Assembly (NCBI RefSeq): GCF_001679785.1
Contig: NZ_CP016286.1
Coordinates: 2,666,001-2,730,000 of the forward strand
DNA: 64,000 nt
Source of the DNA: Rhizobium leguminosarum
GTDB taxonomy: Bacteria; Pseudomonadota; Alphaproteobacteria; Rhizobiales; Rhizobiaceae
Direction of reading: 5' to 3'
Made by a program: the position numbers and the translations under genes. Positions 1-8,598 of this stretch are shown piece by piece; position 1 is the first letter of the stretch, and each line of letters begins with the position of its first letter. The notes under the pieces were generated by a model, which was not told the DNA's origin, did not search any database, and saw only the letters and a program-made list of their open reading frames with translations.

Positions 1-1
1 G

Positions 2-553
2 CCGCAGACCTTCATGAACCTTTCCGGCGAGTCCGTCGGCGAGGCGATGCGTTTCTACAAGCTCCAGCCGGCCGATCTCGTGGCCATCTACGACGAGCTC
101 GACCTTCCCCAGGGCAAGGCGCGGCTGAAGACCGGCGGCGGCCACAACGGCCACAACGGCATCAAGTCGCTCGATGCCCATTGCGGCAGGGAATACCGAC
201 GGCTACGCCTCGGTATCGGCCATCCCGGCATCAAGGAAATGGTGCAGAACCATGTGCTCGGCGATTTCGCCAAGGCCGACAAGGCCTGGCTGGAGCCGCT
301 TCTCGACACGCTCGCCGACAATGCCGACATGCTGGTGCGAAACGAAGATTCGCAGCTGATGAACAAGATTGCGCTGGCGCTCGGCGGAAAGGCCGAGGAG
401 GAGAAACCGGCGAAAGAAAAGAAGGACGCCGAGAAGAAGCCGGCCGGCCAGTCGCATATCCATCAGGCCCGCAACCACAATCAGCCGAAGTTGCCGGCCA
501 CCGGCCCGATGGCCGACATGCTGAAAAAGATGTTCGGCAAAAAGGGCGATTGA
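2..553 (+). CDS. pth: Peptidyl-tRNA hydrolase, 3' part
   Basis: Pth cleaves the ester bond of peptidyl-tRNAs that drop off the ribosome and so recycles tRNA in the cytoplasm. The reading frame is open from base 2, so the N-terminus with the catalytic His lies outside the window; 183 residues remain. Visible family features are PQTFMNLSGESV, the DELDLPxGKxRLKxGGGxxGHNGxKS core and RLRLGIGHPG. After the catalytic core (about residue 120 of the visible part) comes a Lys/Glu-rich, low-complexity C-terminal extension, as in other rhizobial Pth proteins. An acetyltransferase gene follows 5 bp downstream and is probably co-transcribed. Confidence 0.95.
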   Translation, partial: PQTFMNLSGESVGEAMRFYKLQPADLVAIYDELDLPQGKARLKTGGGHNGHNGIKSLDAHCGREYRRLRLGIGHPGIKEMVQNHVLGDFAKADKAWLEPLLDTLADNADMLVRNEDSQLMNKIALALGGKAEEEKPAKEKKDAEKKPAGQSHIHQARNHNQPKLPATGPMADMLKKMFGKKGD

Positions 554-558
554 GACCG

Positions 559-1011
559 ATGCCGGATCAAGACGTCATCATCCGCCCGGCTGCCCGCGGC
601 GATCTCGCCGGTCTCATGACACTTTACCGTCACCTGAACCCCGCCGATCCGGTTCTTGACGAGGCCATTGCCGAAGAACGCTTTTCCGCCATCCTGGCCC
701 AGCCCGGCATGACCGTCTTCATCGGTTTCGCGGGTGAGGTCGCCGTCGCCACCGTCACAAGCGTCGTCGTGCCGAACCTGACACGGAACGGCGCGCCCTA
801 TGCGCTCATCGAAAACGTCGTCACCCATGCCGATCATCGCAAGCGCAGTTATGCCCGCACCGTCATCGGCCACGCGGTCGCCGAGGCCTGGAACGCCGGA
901 TGCTACAAGGTGATGCTGCTTACCGGCTCGAAGAATCCGGCAACGTTGCGCTTCTATGAGAATTGCGGTTTCGTGCAGGAAAAGACCGGCTATCAGATCC
1001 GCCGGCCCTGA
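559..1011 (+). CDS. GNAT-family N-acetyltransferase
   Basis: A 150-residue single-domain GNAT protein, expected to transfer an acetyl group from acetyl-CoA to an amine; the substrate cannot be read from sequence. The N-terminal strand IIRPAARGDL, the ENVVTHADHRKRSYARTVI segment (motif A, acetyl-CoA binding) and the C-terminal NPATLRFYENCGFVQEK (motif B) fit the family. The ATG at 559 is chosen because it directly follows the pth stop and gives a normal-length protein. A longer in-frame extension upstream overlaps pth and is rejected. Confidence 0.85.
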   Translation: MPDQDVIIRPAARGDLAGLMTLYRHLNPADPVLDEAIAEERFSAILAQPGMTVFIGFAGEVAVATVTSVVVPNLTRNGAPYALIENVVTHADHRKRSYARTVIGHAVAEAWNAGCYKVMLLTGSKNPATLRFYENCGFVQEKTGYQIRRP

Positions 1012-1042
1012 CTCCATATTCGGGGCGGCCCTCGGAAAGCGC

Positions 1043-1354
1043 CTATTCCTCCGGTTCGGTGGTGAACATCAGCGGAAAGCCCATGCCTTTGGCAAGGTCG
1101 ATGCCTTCCTTGGCTTTGGTCTCGGCGATATCCCTGACGCAGACCACGACCACGCAGGAACCAAGCTTGTGCGCCGTCATCATCACCCGGTAGCCGGTCT
1201 CCTCGCTCATGCGGAAGACGGCCTTCAGGATCGTGATCACCAGTTCGCGCGGCGTATAATCGTCATTGACGAGAATGACCTTGTAGAGCTTTGGCTTGTC
1301 CAGCTTGAGCTTCACTTTGGTCTTCGGTTTCAGGGCAATGTCATTGTCACTCAT
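1043..1354 (-). CDS. clpS: ClpS-type Clp protease adaptor
   Basis: ClpS binds the N-domain of ClpA and delivers N-end-rule substrates to ClpAP. The 103-residue product has a charged N-terminal tail followed by the ClpS core YKVILVNDDYTPRE, with the ND-D residues of the N-degron pocket, then MSEETGYRVMMTAHKLG and a C-terminal MGFPLMFTTEPEE. Alphaproteobacteria usually carry two ClpS paralogues; I cannot tell from this window alone which this is. The start at MSDND is preferred over an upstream ATG that adds a non-conserved 19-residue leader. Its converging neighbour is the GNAT gene. Confidence 0.9.
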   Translation of the reverse strand: MSDNDIALKPKTKVKLKLDKPKLYKVILVNDDYTPRELVITILKAVFRMSEETGYRVMMTAHKLGSCVVVVCVRDIAETKAKEGIDLAKGMGFPLMFTTEPEE

Positions 1355-1450
1355 CGGAAAAACCCACCCGTTGATGACATGGAAAAGGCGGAGAAAAACA
1401 TCCGCCATCAATATATTGCACCGTAAGCACGGCAGTTCAATGACGGAGTG

Positions 1451-1849
1451 TTATTCCGCGGAGAGCAGGAGGCAATTCTGGCCGGCTTTTTCCAGGATTG
1501 CGGCAGCCTTCTTGTCGAATGTCACGAATGTTTCGCCGCCAAGCCTGCGACCTTCGAAGACGATGATGCCATCGGCGAAGTCCCCGCCAGCATCGAGAAA
1601 GGATAATCCGGCTTCGACGGCAACTCTGTCATAGACAACCTTCCTGTCCGATATCAGCAGCCGGATGGCCGCTGATATCTCTGAAGCGCTCTTGCGATAG
1701 ACCCGGCTGGCGACCCAGACGAATTCGCAAAACGTCAGATTGGAAATGAACAGGCGTTCGGCCTCGCGCATGAACGTCCTTGCACGCTCAGTTTGCTTCG
1801 GATCGTCGTGCACGGCCGAACGTACGAGCACATTCGAATCAACGATCAT
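1451..1849 (-). CDS. PIN-domain toxin, VapC type
   Basis: A 132-residue PIN-domain protein, by family an Mg-dependent RNase acting as the toxin of a type II toxin-antitoxin pair. Acidic residues expected for the PIN active site are visible: D4 in MIVDSNV, E42 in the FCEFVW segment, and D89/D93 in the GGDFADGII segment, followed by TFDKKA. The start overlaps the 3' end of the upstream antitoxin gene by 11 bp, the usual toxin-antitoxin coupling. The RNA target is unknown. Confidence 0.85.
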   Translation of the reverse strand: MIVDSNVLVRSAVHDDPKQTERARTFMREAERLFISNLTFCEFVWVASRVYRKSASEISAAIRLLISDRKVVYDRVAVEAGLSFLDAGGDFADGIIVFEGRRLGGETFVTFDKKAAAILEKAGQNCLLLSAE

Positions 1850-2117
1850 TGTCGACGCCGACCTCGCCTGCCCAGCCCGCCTTTATGGCCTCATCGATCT
1901 CTTCGAGCGTCGCATGAATATTCACCTTATTCTCCAAACTCCCGAAGAAGCTTTCCACCGAGCCGGCGACCGGCCGCCTCCCAACAGCAACGACCTCCAG
2001 TTTGCCGCCAGGCAGGAGATCGACATCGATCTTGTCGCCAGGCCTGACCCCGAGATGCTGAAGCACCTCCTTTTTCAGGGTGACCTGCCCCTTTGCCGTC
2101 ACAGTCAGAGTTGCCAT
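1839..2117 (-). CDS. AbrB/MazE-fold antitoxin, VapB type
   Basis: A 92-residue DNA-binding antitoxin. The N-terminal swapped-hairpin AbrB motif is clear (TVTAKGQVTLKKEVLQHLGVRPGDKIDVDLLPGGKLEV split over residues 5-42), followed by a toxin-neutralising acidic tail. It precedes and overlaps the PIN-domain toxin gene, and such pairs normally autorepress through the AbrB domain. The pair sits between clpS and ychF with no sign of a mobile element around it. Confidence 0.85.
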   Translation of the reverse strand: MATLTVTAKGQVTLKKEVLQHLGVRPGDKIDVDLLPGGKLEVVAVGRRPVAGSVESFFGSLENKVNIHATLEEIDEAIKAGWAGEVGVDNDR

Positions 2118-2206
2118 GCTGATGGTATCCTTTGCTCAAAAAGTAAGGCTAAACCGCCTTACCTTCAAGCCGAGCGCCTCAGCTTTTTCAATTCATGTTG
2201 CGAACC

Positions 2207-2235
2207 CTTGACCCAGGGCGGCCATTCCCGCATAG
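2207..2235 (+). promoter_or_regulatory. Candidate sigma-70 promoter of ychF
   Basis: CTTGAC at 2207-2212 is identical to the rhizobial -35 consensus. After 17 bp comes GCATAG (2230-2235), a weak match to the -10 consensus. It lies 36 bp upstream of the ychF start. The call is inferred from sequence match only. Confidence 0.4.
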
Positions 2236-2270
2236 GCAGGGCAAAGTTACCAAGAGATATGGATCAAGCC

Positions 2271-3374
2271 ATGGGCTTCAAATGCGGTATCGTCGGGCTG
2301 CCGAATGTCGGCAAATCGACCCTCTTCAACGCGCTCACCAAGACGGCGGCGGCACAGGCGGCGAACTACCCCTTCTGCACCATCGAGCCGAACACCGGCG
2401 AAGTCGCCGTTCCCGATCCGCGCATGCGCAAGCTTGCCGACATCGCCAAGTCGAAAGAACTGATCCCGACCCGCATCTCCTTCGTCGATATCGCCGGCCT
2501 GGTGCGCGGCGCCTCGAAGGGTGAAGGCCTCGGCAACCAGTTCCTCGCCAATATCCGCGAGGTCGATGCCATCGTCCATGTACTCCGCTGCTTCGAAGAC
2601 AGCGACATCACTCATGTCGAGGGCCGCATCAACCCGGTCGCCGATGCCGAGACGATCGAGACCGAGCTGATGCTTGCGGACCTCGAAAGCCTGGAGCGCC
2701 GCACCGAGCAGACACGCAAGCGCGCCACCGGCAAGGACAAGGATTCGGTGGCGATGCTGCCGATCATGGAAGCCTCGCTGAAGCTGCTCAACGAAGGCAA
2801 ACCGGTTCGCACGCTGCTGTCGACGCTCGATGCGGAAGAAATCGTCATCCTCAAGAGCCTCAATCTTCTGACCTCGCATCCGGTGCTCTACGTCTGCAAC
2901 GTCGCCGAAGGCGATGCTTCGACCGGCAACGAATTCACCGAAACCGTTGCCGTCATGGCGAAGGAACAGGGTGCCGAAACCGTCGTCATCTCGGCGGCGA
3001 TCGAGTCTGAGGTCGCCCAGCTTCCCGAGGAGGAAGCCAAGGAATTCCTCTCCGCCCTCGACCTTGACGAGGCCGGCCTCGACCGGTTGATCCGCGCCGG
3101 CTACAAGCTGCTCCACCTCATTACCTATTTTACCGTCGGCCCGAAGGAAACGCGCGCCTGGACGATCGAACGCGGCACCAAGGCGCCGCAGGCCGCCGGC
3201 GTCATCCATTCGGATTTCGAGCGCGGCTTCATCCGCGCCAACACCATCGCCTATGATGACTACATCAAATACAACGGCGAAGTCGGCGCCAAGGATGCCG
3301 GCAAGGCGCGCGACGAAGGCAAGGAATACGTCGTCCAGGACGGCGACGTCATCCATTTCCGCTTCAACACCTAA
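2271..3374 (+). CDS. ychF: Redox-regulated ATPase YchF (Obg/OLA1 family)
   Basis: YchF is a ribosome-associated P-loop NTPase of the Obg family that prefers ATP and is linked to stress and translation control. The 367-residue product begins MGFKCGIVGLPNVGKST, with the G1 loop GLPNVGKS, then NYPFCTIEPN (switch I), VDIAGLV (G3) and a C-terminal TGS domain ending GDVIHFRFNT. The noncanonical G4 region (YVCNVAE, in place of NKxD) is typical of YchF and explains ATP preference. The ATG at 2271 gives the conserved N-terminus; an ATG 12 bp upstream (2259) is the alternative. Confidence 0.95.
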   Translation: MGFKCGIVGLPNVGKSTLFNALTKTAAAQAANYPFCTIEPNTGEVAVPDPRMRKLADIAKSKELIPTRISFVDIAGLVRGASKGEGLGNQFLANIREVDAIVHVLRCFEDSDITHVEGRINPVADAETIETELMLADLESLERRTEQTRKRATGKDKDSVAMLPIMEASLKLLNEGKPVRTLLSTLDAEEIVILKSLNLLTSHPVLYVCNVAEGDASTGNEFTETVAVMAKEQGAETVVISAAIESEVAQLPEEEAKEFLSALDLDEAGLDRLIRAGYKLLHLITYFTVGPKETRAWTIERGTKAPQAAGVIHSDFERGFIRANTIAYDDYIKYNGEVGAKDAGKARDEGKEYVVQDGDVIHFRFNT

Positions 3375-3375
3375 A

Positions 3376-3477
3376 GCAATTCCAGGCAAAGCGCGAAGCG
3401 ATTTTCGCCGGGAATTGCATGAAAATAAAAGGTTAGAACGGTTCTGCGCTTCCATGCAAAGCTGAACCGCTCTAACC
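3376..3477. repeat. Intergenic palindromic repeat, two hairpins
   Basis: Two adjacent inverted repeats follow the ychF stop codon. The first has 8-bp arms GCAATTCC (3376-3383) and GGAATTGC (3411-3418). The second has 14-bp arms (3431-3444 and 3464-3477) with one mismatch. This nested-palindrome layout resembles dispersed Rhizobium intergenic repeats (the RIME/ABC type known from Sinorhizobium). The second hairpin may also serve as a bidirectional terminator between converging ychF and the DUF2157 gene. Confidence 0.6.
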
Positions 3478-3541
3478 GAAAACCGCTGCTGTCCCGACCA
3501 ATGTTGTCGCCCAACTGCTCAGCAGATTGGGCGACCTAGCT

Positions 3542-4657
3542 TTACGGCGTCGCCGCCAAGACGGCAGGCGGCAGTCTTTGCGAAATGGCGGCCGGCAGCG
3601 CCCGCAGCACGATGCGGCGCAGCGGCATCCAGCCTGTTCCGATGATGAGCACGATCGCTCCGACGACGATCAGCGTCGTGAAGATATAGGTGTCAACCGT
3701 CGCATTCCCCTGCCGGAAAATGCCGTAGATCGCAAAACCAAGCGACAGCAGGCCTGACGTGACGAAGGCGCGCCGATCGATGACAAGGCCGATCAGCATC
3801 AACACCACCACGCTGATAACAATGATGGGCGTCTTGATCGACACCGCCTGGGCAACATCGAGCAAATTGCCGTCGAACGACATCAGCAGCCTTACGCTGA
3901 AGAGCAGAGCCGGTGCCGCGCCGAGGTGAAGCCAGAAGGCGATATCGGAGCGTGTCGTCCGGCGCAACCGGTCGCCGAGGTCGAAATACAGCGCCGTTGC
4001 AAACAGCCCGAGCGCGCAAACGAGGAAGACCACCGCGAGCAGGAGGGGATGGTTGGAGAAGAATTGCGGATCGCCGCTCGCCCATTGCATGAGGCGCAAT
4101 AGCAGGGTGAGCACCAGCGCAAGGGCCGAAGTGATGCAGAGCGCCAGCGACAGCGGCACGCGGTACCGGGCATAATAGAGGCCGAGAATGATCGGGAAGC
4201 CGGCGACGAACTGCGTCGCCTCCGCCCCGATATCATTGAAGACTGATGTTCCCGGCTTAAAGAAGAAGGACATCAGCAGGAATGTCCAGCAGAGCAGCGC
4301 AATCGTCAGGCTGACGGCCGGCAAAGCGAGCCGCTGGCGGCGCACCAGGATTTCCGAAAGCACGATGATCGCAGGCAGCACGGCATAGAGTGCGGCAAGC
4401 CCCCAGAGGCCGCCGAGCGCCACCACGACGCCGATGGTGATCAGCACGTCGTGGAAGCCGCGCACGAAGCGTGGCGTCTCGGTATCCGACCAGGAGGCCT
4501 GCCCCTCCGCTTCCATTGCCGGCTGTGCCTCAGCGACCCCACCCCCGATGACGGCGACCCCGCGCTCCGTCAGGAACGGCAGAAGACGCCCGCCCGCCTC
4601 CGGCGAAATCAGCTCCTGGCGCACGGCCTCGTCGAGTATCGACCTTAGTTCAGTCAT
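3542..4657 (-). CDS. DUF2157 polytopic membrane protein
   Basis: A 371-residue inner-membrane protein of unknown function. A soluble N-terminal segment of about 65 residues (MTELRSILDEAVRQELISPEAGGRLLPFL, the DUF2157-like helical start) precedes roughly ten hydrophobic segments, among them VLITIGVVVALGGLWGL and PAIIVLSEIL. There is no catalytic motif that I can recognise. It is monocistronic, divergent from the maoC pair and convergent with ychF. Confidence 0.75.
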   Translation of the reverse strand: MTELRSILDEAVRQELISPEAGGRLLPFLTERGVAVIGGGVAEAQPAMEAEGQASWSDTETPRFVRGFHDVLITIGVVVALGGLWGLAALYAVLPAIIVLSEILVRRQRLALPAVSLTIALLCWTFLLMSFFFKPGTSVFNDIGAEATQFVAGFPIILGLYYARYRVPLSLALCITSALALVLTLLLRLMQWASGDPQFFSNHPLLLAVVFLVCALGLFATALYFDLGDRLRRTTRSDIAFWLHLGAAPALLFSVRLLMSFDGNLLDVAQAVSIKTPIIVISVVVLMLIGLVIDRRAFVTSGLLSLGFAIYGIFRQGNATVDTYIFTTLIVVGAIVLIIGTGWMPLRRIVLRALPAAISQRLPPAVLAATP

Positions 4658-4738
4658 GCCGGTTTATCTCCCCGGAATCATTGAGCCCGCGCGGATGCTA
4701 TTGTAAGCATTGTGCTCTGCATATGGCGGGAGAAGCGA

Positions 4739-5230
4739 ATGTCGGCAGAAAAGCTTTCCTTCGAGGATTTCCAGCCCGGTCGCCGCTTCGCGCTTGGCCC
4801 GAAGCCGGTGACCACCGATGAAATCGTTGAGTTCGCAAGCGAATTCGACCCGCAACCGATGCATCTCGATGAGGCTGCCGGCCGCGCCAGCATTCTCGGC
4901 GGCCTTGCCGCCTCCGGCTGGCACACTTCTTCGATGTTCATGCGCATGATGGCCGACAGCTACGTGCTGAACTCGCTCTGCGAAGGTGCGCCCGGCGTCG
5001 ATCTGATGGAATGGCGAAAGCCGGTGCTTGCCGGCGACACGCTGTCCGGCCACTCGACCGTGCTTGAAGCCCGGCCGATGCGATCGCGCCCCGGCATCGG
5101 CATCGTCAAGTTTCGCCACGAGGTGGAAAACCAGCGCGGCGAACTCGTCTGCGTATCGGAGAATTCGGTCATGTTCGGCATGCGCGCCCGGCCAGCCGAT
5201 ATCGCCATAAACCCGGAGACATCAGCATGA
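4739..5230 (+). CDS. MaoC-like (R)-specific hydratase, first copy
   Basis: A 163-residue hot-dog-fold protein of the MaoC dehydratase family, which hydrates enoyl-CoA type substrates. The hydratase motif FASEFDPQPMHLDEAAG (catalytic Asp and His at about residues 36 and 41) and the ASGWHTSSM segment are present. The start at 4739 follows a GGCGGGAGAAG ribosome site and is preferred to a longer frame from 4712. It is followed immediately by a paralogous maoC gene, so the two may form a heteromeric hydratase; the substrate is unknown. Confidence 0.85.
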   Translation: MSAEKLSFEDFQPGRRFALGPKPVTTDEIVEFASEFDPQPMHLDEAAGRASILGGLAASGWHTSSMFMRMMADSYVLNSLCEGAPGVDLMEWRKPVLAGDTLSGHSTVLEARPMRSRPGIGIVKFRHEVENQRGELVCVSENSVMFGMRARPADIAINPETSA

Positions 5231-5251
5231 GCCCGGAGGCGTCAGCATGAG
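5212..5251 (+). repeat. 20-bp tandem duplication at the maoC-maoC junction
   Basis: Two copies of a 20-bp unit (5212-5231 and 5232-5251) match at 18 positions: CCCGGAGACATCAGCATGAG and CCCGGAGGCGTCAGCATGAG. Each unit carries a purine-rich GGAG and an ATGA start/stop overlap. As a result the first maoC stop (5228-5230) overlaps an ATG at 5227 that opens a 7-residue frame (MSPEASA), whose stop overlaps the second maoC start at 5247. Confidence 0.9.
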
Positions 5252-5714
5252 AATGTCCGAGCTTTACGCGGTTGGCGAGAAGGCCGAGATCGGCAGCTAC
5301 ATTTTTACCGAGGAAAACATCATCCGTTTCGCGGCGCGCTACGATCCGCAGCGTTTCCACGTCGACAAAGAAGCCGCGAAAGACACCCTCTTCGGCGATC
5401 TCTGCGCCTCAGGCTGGCACACCACCGCCGCCTGGATGCGGACCTTCCTCGCTTTTTGGGAAAGGCAGAGCGCCGCACTCGCGCAAAACGGCCTGACGTC
5501 GCCGAACCTCGGCCCTTCGCCCGGTTTCCAGAAACTGCAATGGCTGCGGCCGGTCTTCGCAGGCGACGTCGTCAGCTATTCCGTCGCCTTACTCTCCAGC
5601 CGGGCGCTTGCGTCGCGGCCGGGATGGCACCTCAACACCATCCTCTGCGAGGGTGTCAATCAAAACGGCGATGCCGTCATCCGCTTCGAAAGCGGTGTGC
5701 TCGAATTCGACTGA
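5247..5714 (+). CDS. MaoC-like (R)-specific hydratase, second copy
   Basis: A 155-residue paralogue of the preceding gene. It has the same FAARYDPQRFHVDKEAA motif with the catalytic Asp/His pair and the shared ASGWHTTAAWMR segment. An ATG at 5253 (MSELYAVGEK) is an equally plausible start and lies a better distance from the GGAG at 5235-5238. Translation is probably coupled to the upstream gene through the duplicated ATGA junction. The two copies likely act together on an acyl-CoA substrate that cannot be identified from sequence. Confidence 0.85.
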   Translation: MRMSELYAVGEKAEIGSYIFTEENIIRFAARYDPQRFHVDKEAAKDTLFGDLCASGWHTTAAWMRTFLAFWERQSAALAQNGLTSPNLGPSPGFQKLQWLRPVFAGDVVSYSVALLSSRALASRPGWHLNTILCEGVNQNGDAVIRFESGVLEFD

Positions 5715-5738
5715 CGCCGCAGGCAGGAGTACGAGGGT

Positions 5739-6281
5739 TCAGTGGCCGGAGAATTCGACCAGCGTATGCACGACGACGCCGAGCTCTTCCAGCTTCCTGC
5801 GGCCGCCAAGATCCGGCAGGTCGATGACGAAACAGGCGCCAACCACTTCCGCGCCGATCTGGCGCAGCAGCTTCGTCGCGCCGACCGCCGTGCCGCCGGT
5901 GGCGATCAGGTCGTCGACCAGGATCACCTTCTCGCCGGGCTGGACAGCATCGCGATGCATCTCCATCTCGTCGACGCCATATTCCAGGCTGTAGGCGATG
6001 CGCACGGTCTCGTGCGGCAGCTTGCCCTTCTTGCGGATCGGTACGAAGCCTGAGGAAAGCTGGTGCGCCACCGCGCCGCCGAGGATGAAGCCGCGCGCCT
6101 CCATGCCGGCGATCTTGTCGATCTTCATGCCGGCATAGGGCTGCACGAGTTCGTCAACCGCCCGGCGGAAAGCCCGAGGGTTGCCGAGCAGCGTGGTGAT
6201 GTCGCGGAAGATGATGCCGGGCTTGGGATAGTCAGGAATGGAGCGGATGCTGGCTGCGAGCTCCGAAGTCGTATTGTTCAT
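5739..6281 (-). CDS. apt: Adenine phosphoribosyltransferase
   Basis: Apt makes AMP from adenine and PRPP in purine salvage. The 180-residue protein carries [19 protein letters not shown] at the N-terminus, [11 protein letters not shown], the [11 protein letters not shown] loop and the PRPP-binding motif [13 protein letters not shown]. The ATG at 6281 gives the usual family length; a longer upstream frame would add a non-conserved 23-residue leader. It lies downstream of the petABC operon on the same strand but is separated from it by a strong terminator, so it probably has its own promoter in the 6282-6347 interval. Confidence 0.95.
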   Translation of the reverse strand: MNNTTSELAASIRSIPDYPKPGIIFRDITTLLGNPRAFRRAVDELVQPYAGMKIDKIAGMEARGFILGGAVAHQLSSGFVPIRKKGKLPHETVRIAYSLEYGVDEMEMHRDAVQPGEKVILVDDLIATGGTAVGATKLLRQIGAEVVGACFVIDLPDLGGRRKLEELGVVVHTLVEFSGH

Positions 6282-6345
6282 GGAAAATCCATATCTGCGA
6301 ACGCATGAAACTGGCCGCACCCTACCAATTGCCAGGGGCGGAACC

Positions 6346-6378
6346 AACAAAAAAGGCGGCCCGTAGGCCGCCTTTCGA
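6346..6378 (-). terminator. Rho-independent terminator of petABC
   Basis: A perfect 10-bp stem (6352-6361 with 6366-6375) closes a CGTA loop. On the minus strand the stem runs into a T tract, about 40 bp after the petC stop. Confidence 0.9.
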
Positions 6379-6396
6379 AATCCGGCGGGGAACCGC

Positions 6397-7278
6397 TCAA
6401 TGTTCCTTATTGGCGTAGATCGAGCGCTTCGTCAGGTAGATCAGCACCGTGAAGATCGCCAGGAAGATCATCACCATGAAGCCCGTGCGCTTGCGCTCCT
6501 CGAGATGCGGCTCCGCTGCCCACATCAGGAAGGCGGTGACATCCTTCGAATACTGGTCGACCGTCGCCGGCGCGCCGTCATCATAGGTCACCTGGCCGTC
6601 AGCGAGCGGCTTTGGCATGGCAAGGACGGCGGCAGCATTGAAATAAGGGTTATAATGTCCCCCCTGCGGCACCTGGAAACCGGCCGGCGGCTCTTCATAG
6701 CCGGTCAGCAGTGCGTGGATATAGTCCGGGCCGCTTTCCTGATATTGCGTGAAAATGTCGAAAACGAACTGCGGAAAGCCGCGCTCGACTGAGCGGGCCT
6801 TGGCAATCAGCGAAAAATCGGGCGGAGCCGCGCCATTGTTGGAAGCAGCCGCGGCTTCAGCATTGGGGAAAGGCGACGGGAAGTAATCGGAAGGAACCGC
6901 CTTGCGGGTAAACATCTCGCCGCTGGCGTCGGGACCATCCTGGACCTCGTAGTTCGCGGCGAAGGCCTTCACCTGCGCCTCGGAATAGCCGAGCTCGTGG
7001 AGCGTGCGGAAAGGCACGAGCTTCATCGAATGACAGGCTGCACAGACTTCCGTGTAGACCTTGAGGCCGCGCTGGAGCTGGCCCTTGTCGTAATGGCCGA
7101 ACGGACCGGCGAAAGACCATTCCTCCTCCTTCGGATGCTTCAGCGGATAATGCGGCGTCTCACCTTCCGCGTGATGGGCCGGAGCCGCACCATTGGCGGG
7201 CGCCTCCTCGGCCAGAGCCGCGCCGCTGAGACCGGCAACGACAGCGAGCGAGAGAATGCTTGCAACAAGCGTTTTCAT
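6397..7278 (-). CDS. petC: Cytochrome c1 of the bc1 complex
   Basis: Cytochrome c1 passes electrons from the Rieske protein to soluble or membrane cytochrome c in the periplasm. The 293-residue precursor starts with a Sec signal peptide ([22 protein letters not shown] then AEE). The heme site VCAACHSM lies near residue 85, a methionine-containing segment supplies the sixth ligand, and a C-terminal anchor ([18 protein letters not shown]) holds it in the membrane. It is the last gene of petABC. Unlike Bradyrhizobium fbcH, where cytochromes b and c1 are made as one polyprotein, the two are separate genes here. Confidence 0.95.
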   Translation of the reverse strand: MKTLVASILSLAVVAGLSGAALAEEAPANGAAPAHHAEGETPHYPLKHPKEEEWSFAGPFGHYDKGQLQRGLKVYTEVCAACHSMKLVPFRTLHELGYSEAQVKAFAANYEVQDGPDASGEMFTRKAVPSDYFPSPFPNAEAAAASNNGAAPPDFSLIAKARSVERGFPQFVFDIFTQYQESGPDYIHALLTGYEEPPAGFQVPQGGHYNPYFNAAAVLAMPKPLADGQVTYDDGAPATVDQYSKDVTAFLMWAAEPHLEERKRTGFMVMIFLAIFTVLIYLTKRSIYANKEH

Positions 7279-7303
7279 GTTTCTATTCCCTTCCGTCGCG
7301 CGC

Positions 7304-8584
7304 TTACGCATTGGCCGCTGCACTGGCGGCAGCTGTCTTGTTGCGCTTCTCGAGCACCGCTTCGGTGATCGAGTTCGGGATGCGGCGCGGCGTCTCGAGG
7401 AGGCCGAGCACCGGCATGGCAACCAGGAAGAATGCGAAGTAGAGGAGCGTGCAGACCTGAGAGATCCAGACGAAGTCACCTTCCGCCGGCTGCGATCCGA
7501 GCCAGCCGAGGATGATCGCGTTGATCACGAACAGCCAGTAGAACACCTTGTACCAGGGACGATAGACCGCGGAGCGAACCTTGGAAGTGTCGAGCCAGGG
7601 CAGGAAGAACAGCACGATGATCGCACCGAACATCACCAGCACGCCCCCGAGCTTGGAATCGATCGGGCCGACGTTGAAGGTGATCGAACGCAGCATCGCG
7701 TAGAACGGCAGGAAGTACCATTCCGGAACGATGTGGGCTGGCGTCTTCAACGGGTCGGCCGGGATGTAGTTGTCGGCATGGCCGAGGAAGTTCGGCATGT
7801 AGAAGACGAAATAGGCATAGACCAGCAGGAAGACCGATACACCGAGAGCATCCTTCATGGTCGCATAGGGCGTGAAGCGCACCGTGTCCGTCTTCGTCTT
7901 AACCTCGACGCCCGTCGGGTTCGTCTGGCCGACGACATGCAGCGCCCAGATGTGCAGGATGACGACGCCGGCAATCATGAAGGGCAGCAGGTAATGCAGC
8001 GAGAAAAAGCGGTTCAGCGTCGGCTGTTCGACGGCAAAGCCGCCGAGTAGGAACTGCTGCAACCATTCGCCAATCAGGGGAAAGGCCGAGAAGAAGCCGG
8101 TGATGACGGTCGCACCCCAGAAGGACATCTGGCCCCAGGGCAGAACGTACCCCATGAAGCCGGTCGCCATCATCAGGAGATAAATGACCACACCGAGAAT
8201 CCAGAGAATTTCTCGCGGCGCCTTGTAGGAGCCGTAGTAGAGGCCGCGGGCAATATGCAGGTAGACCGCGACGAAGAAGAAAGACGCGCCATTGGCATGC
8301 ATATAGCGCAGCAGCCAGCCATGATTGACGTCGCGCATGATCTTTTCAACGGAGTTGAAGGCAATCGTCGTCTCGGCGGCATAGTGCATGGCGAGAACCA
8401 CACCCGTCAATATCTGCAGGATCAGCATGACGGAGAGCATTGCGCCAAAAGTATAGGCATAGTTCAGGTTACGCGGAACCGGATAGGCGACGAAACTATC
8501 ATAGACCATGCGCGGCAGCGGAAGGCGCGCATCGACCCATTTCTCGAGGCCGGTTGATGGCTCGTAGCTGGAATGGCCACTCAT
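7304..8584 (-). CDS. petB: Cytochrome b of the bc1 complex
   Basis: Cytochrome b carries hemes bL and bH and both quinone sites of ubiquinol:cytochrome c oxidoreductase. The 426-residue protein has the expected eight membrane helices, with paired histidines in the second and fourth helices ([18 protein letters not shown] and the LHYLLPF region). The Qo-site signature PEWYF appears as [14 protein letters not shown]. The gene is 14 bp downstream of petA and 25 bp upstream of petC in one transcription unit. Confidence 0.97.
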   Translation of the reverse strand: MSGHSSYEPSTGLEKWVDARLPLPRMVYDSFVAYPVPRNLNYAYTFGAMLSVMLILQILTGVVLAMHYAAETTIAFNSVEKIMRDVNHGWLLRYMHANGASFFFVAVYLHIARGLYYGSYKAPREILWILGVVIYLLMMATGFMGYVLPWGQMSFWGATVITGFFSAFPLIGEWLQQFLLGGFAVEQPTLNRFFSLHYLLPFMIAGVVILHIWALHVVGQTNPTGVEVKTKTDTVRFTPYATMKDALGVSVFLLVYAYFVFYMPNFLGHADNYIPADPLKTPAHIVPEWYFLPFYAMLRSITFNVGPIDSKLGGVLVMFGAIIVLFFLPWLDTSKVRSAVYRPWYKVFYWLFVINAIILGWLGSQPAEGDFVWISQVCTLLYFAFFLVAMPVLGLLETPRRIPNSITEAVLEKRNKTAAASAAANA

Positions 8585-8598
8585 ATATCAGTCTCCCC

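Noticed and set aside
2247..3455. Long minus-strand open frame antisense to ychF
   Set aside because: It mirrors the high-GC codon pattern of ychF, has no recognisable domain, and ychF is a certain gene. Similar antisense frames over leuA, the ABC exporter at 13360-15216, trpE and the 27.4-29.4 kb gene were rejected for the same reason.
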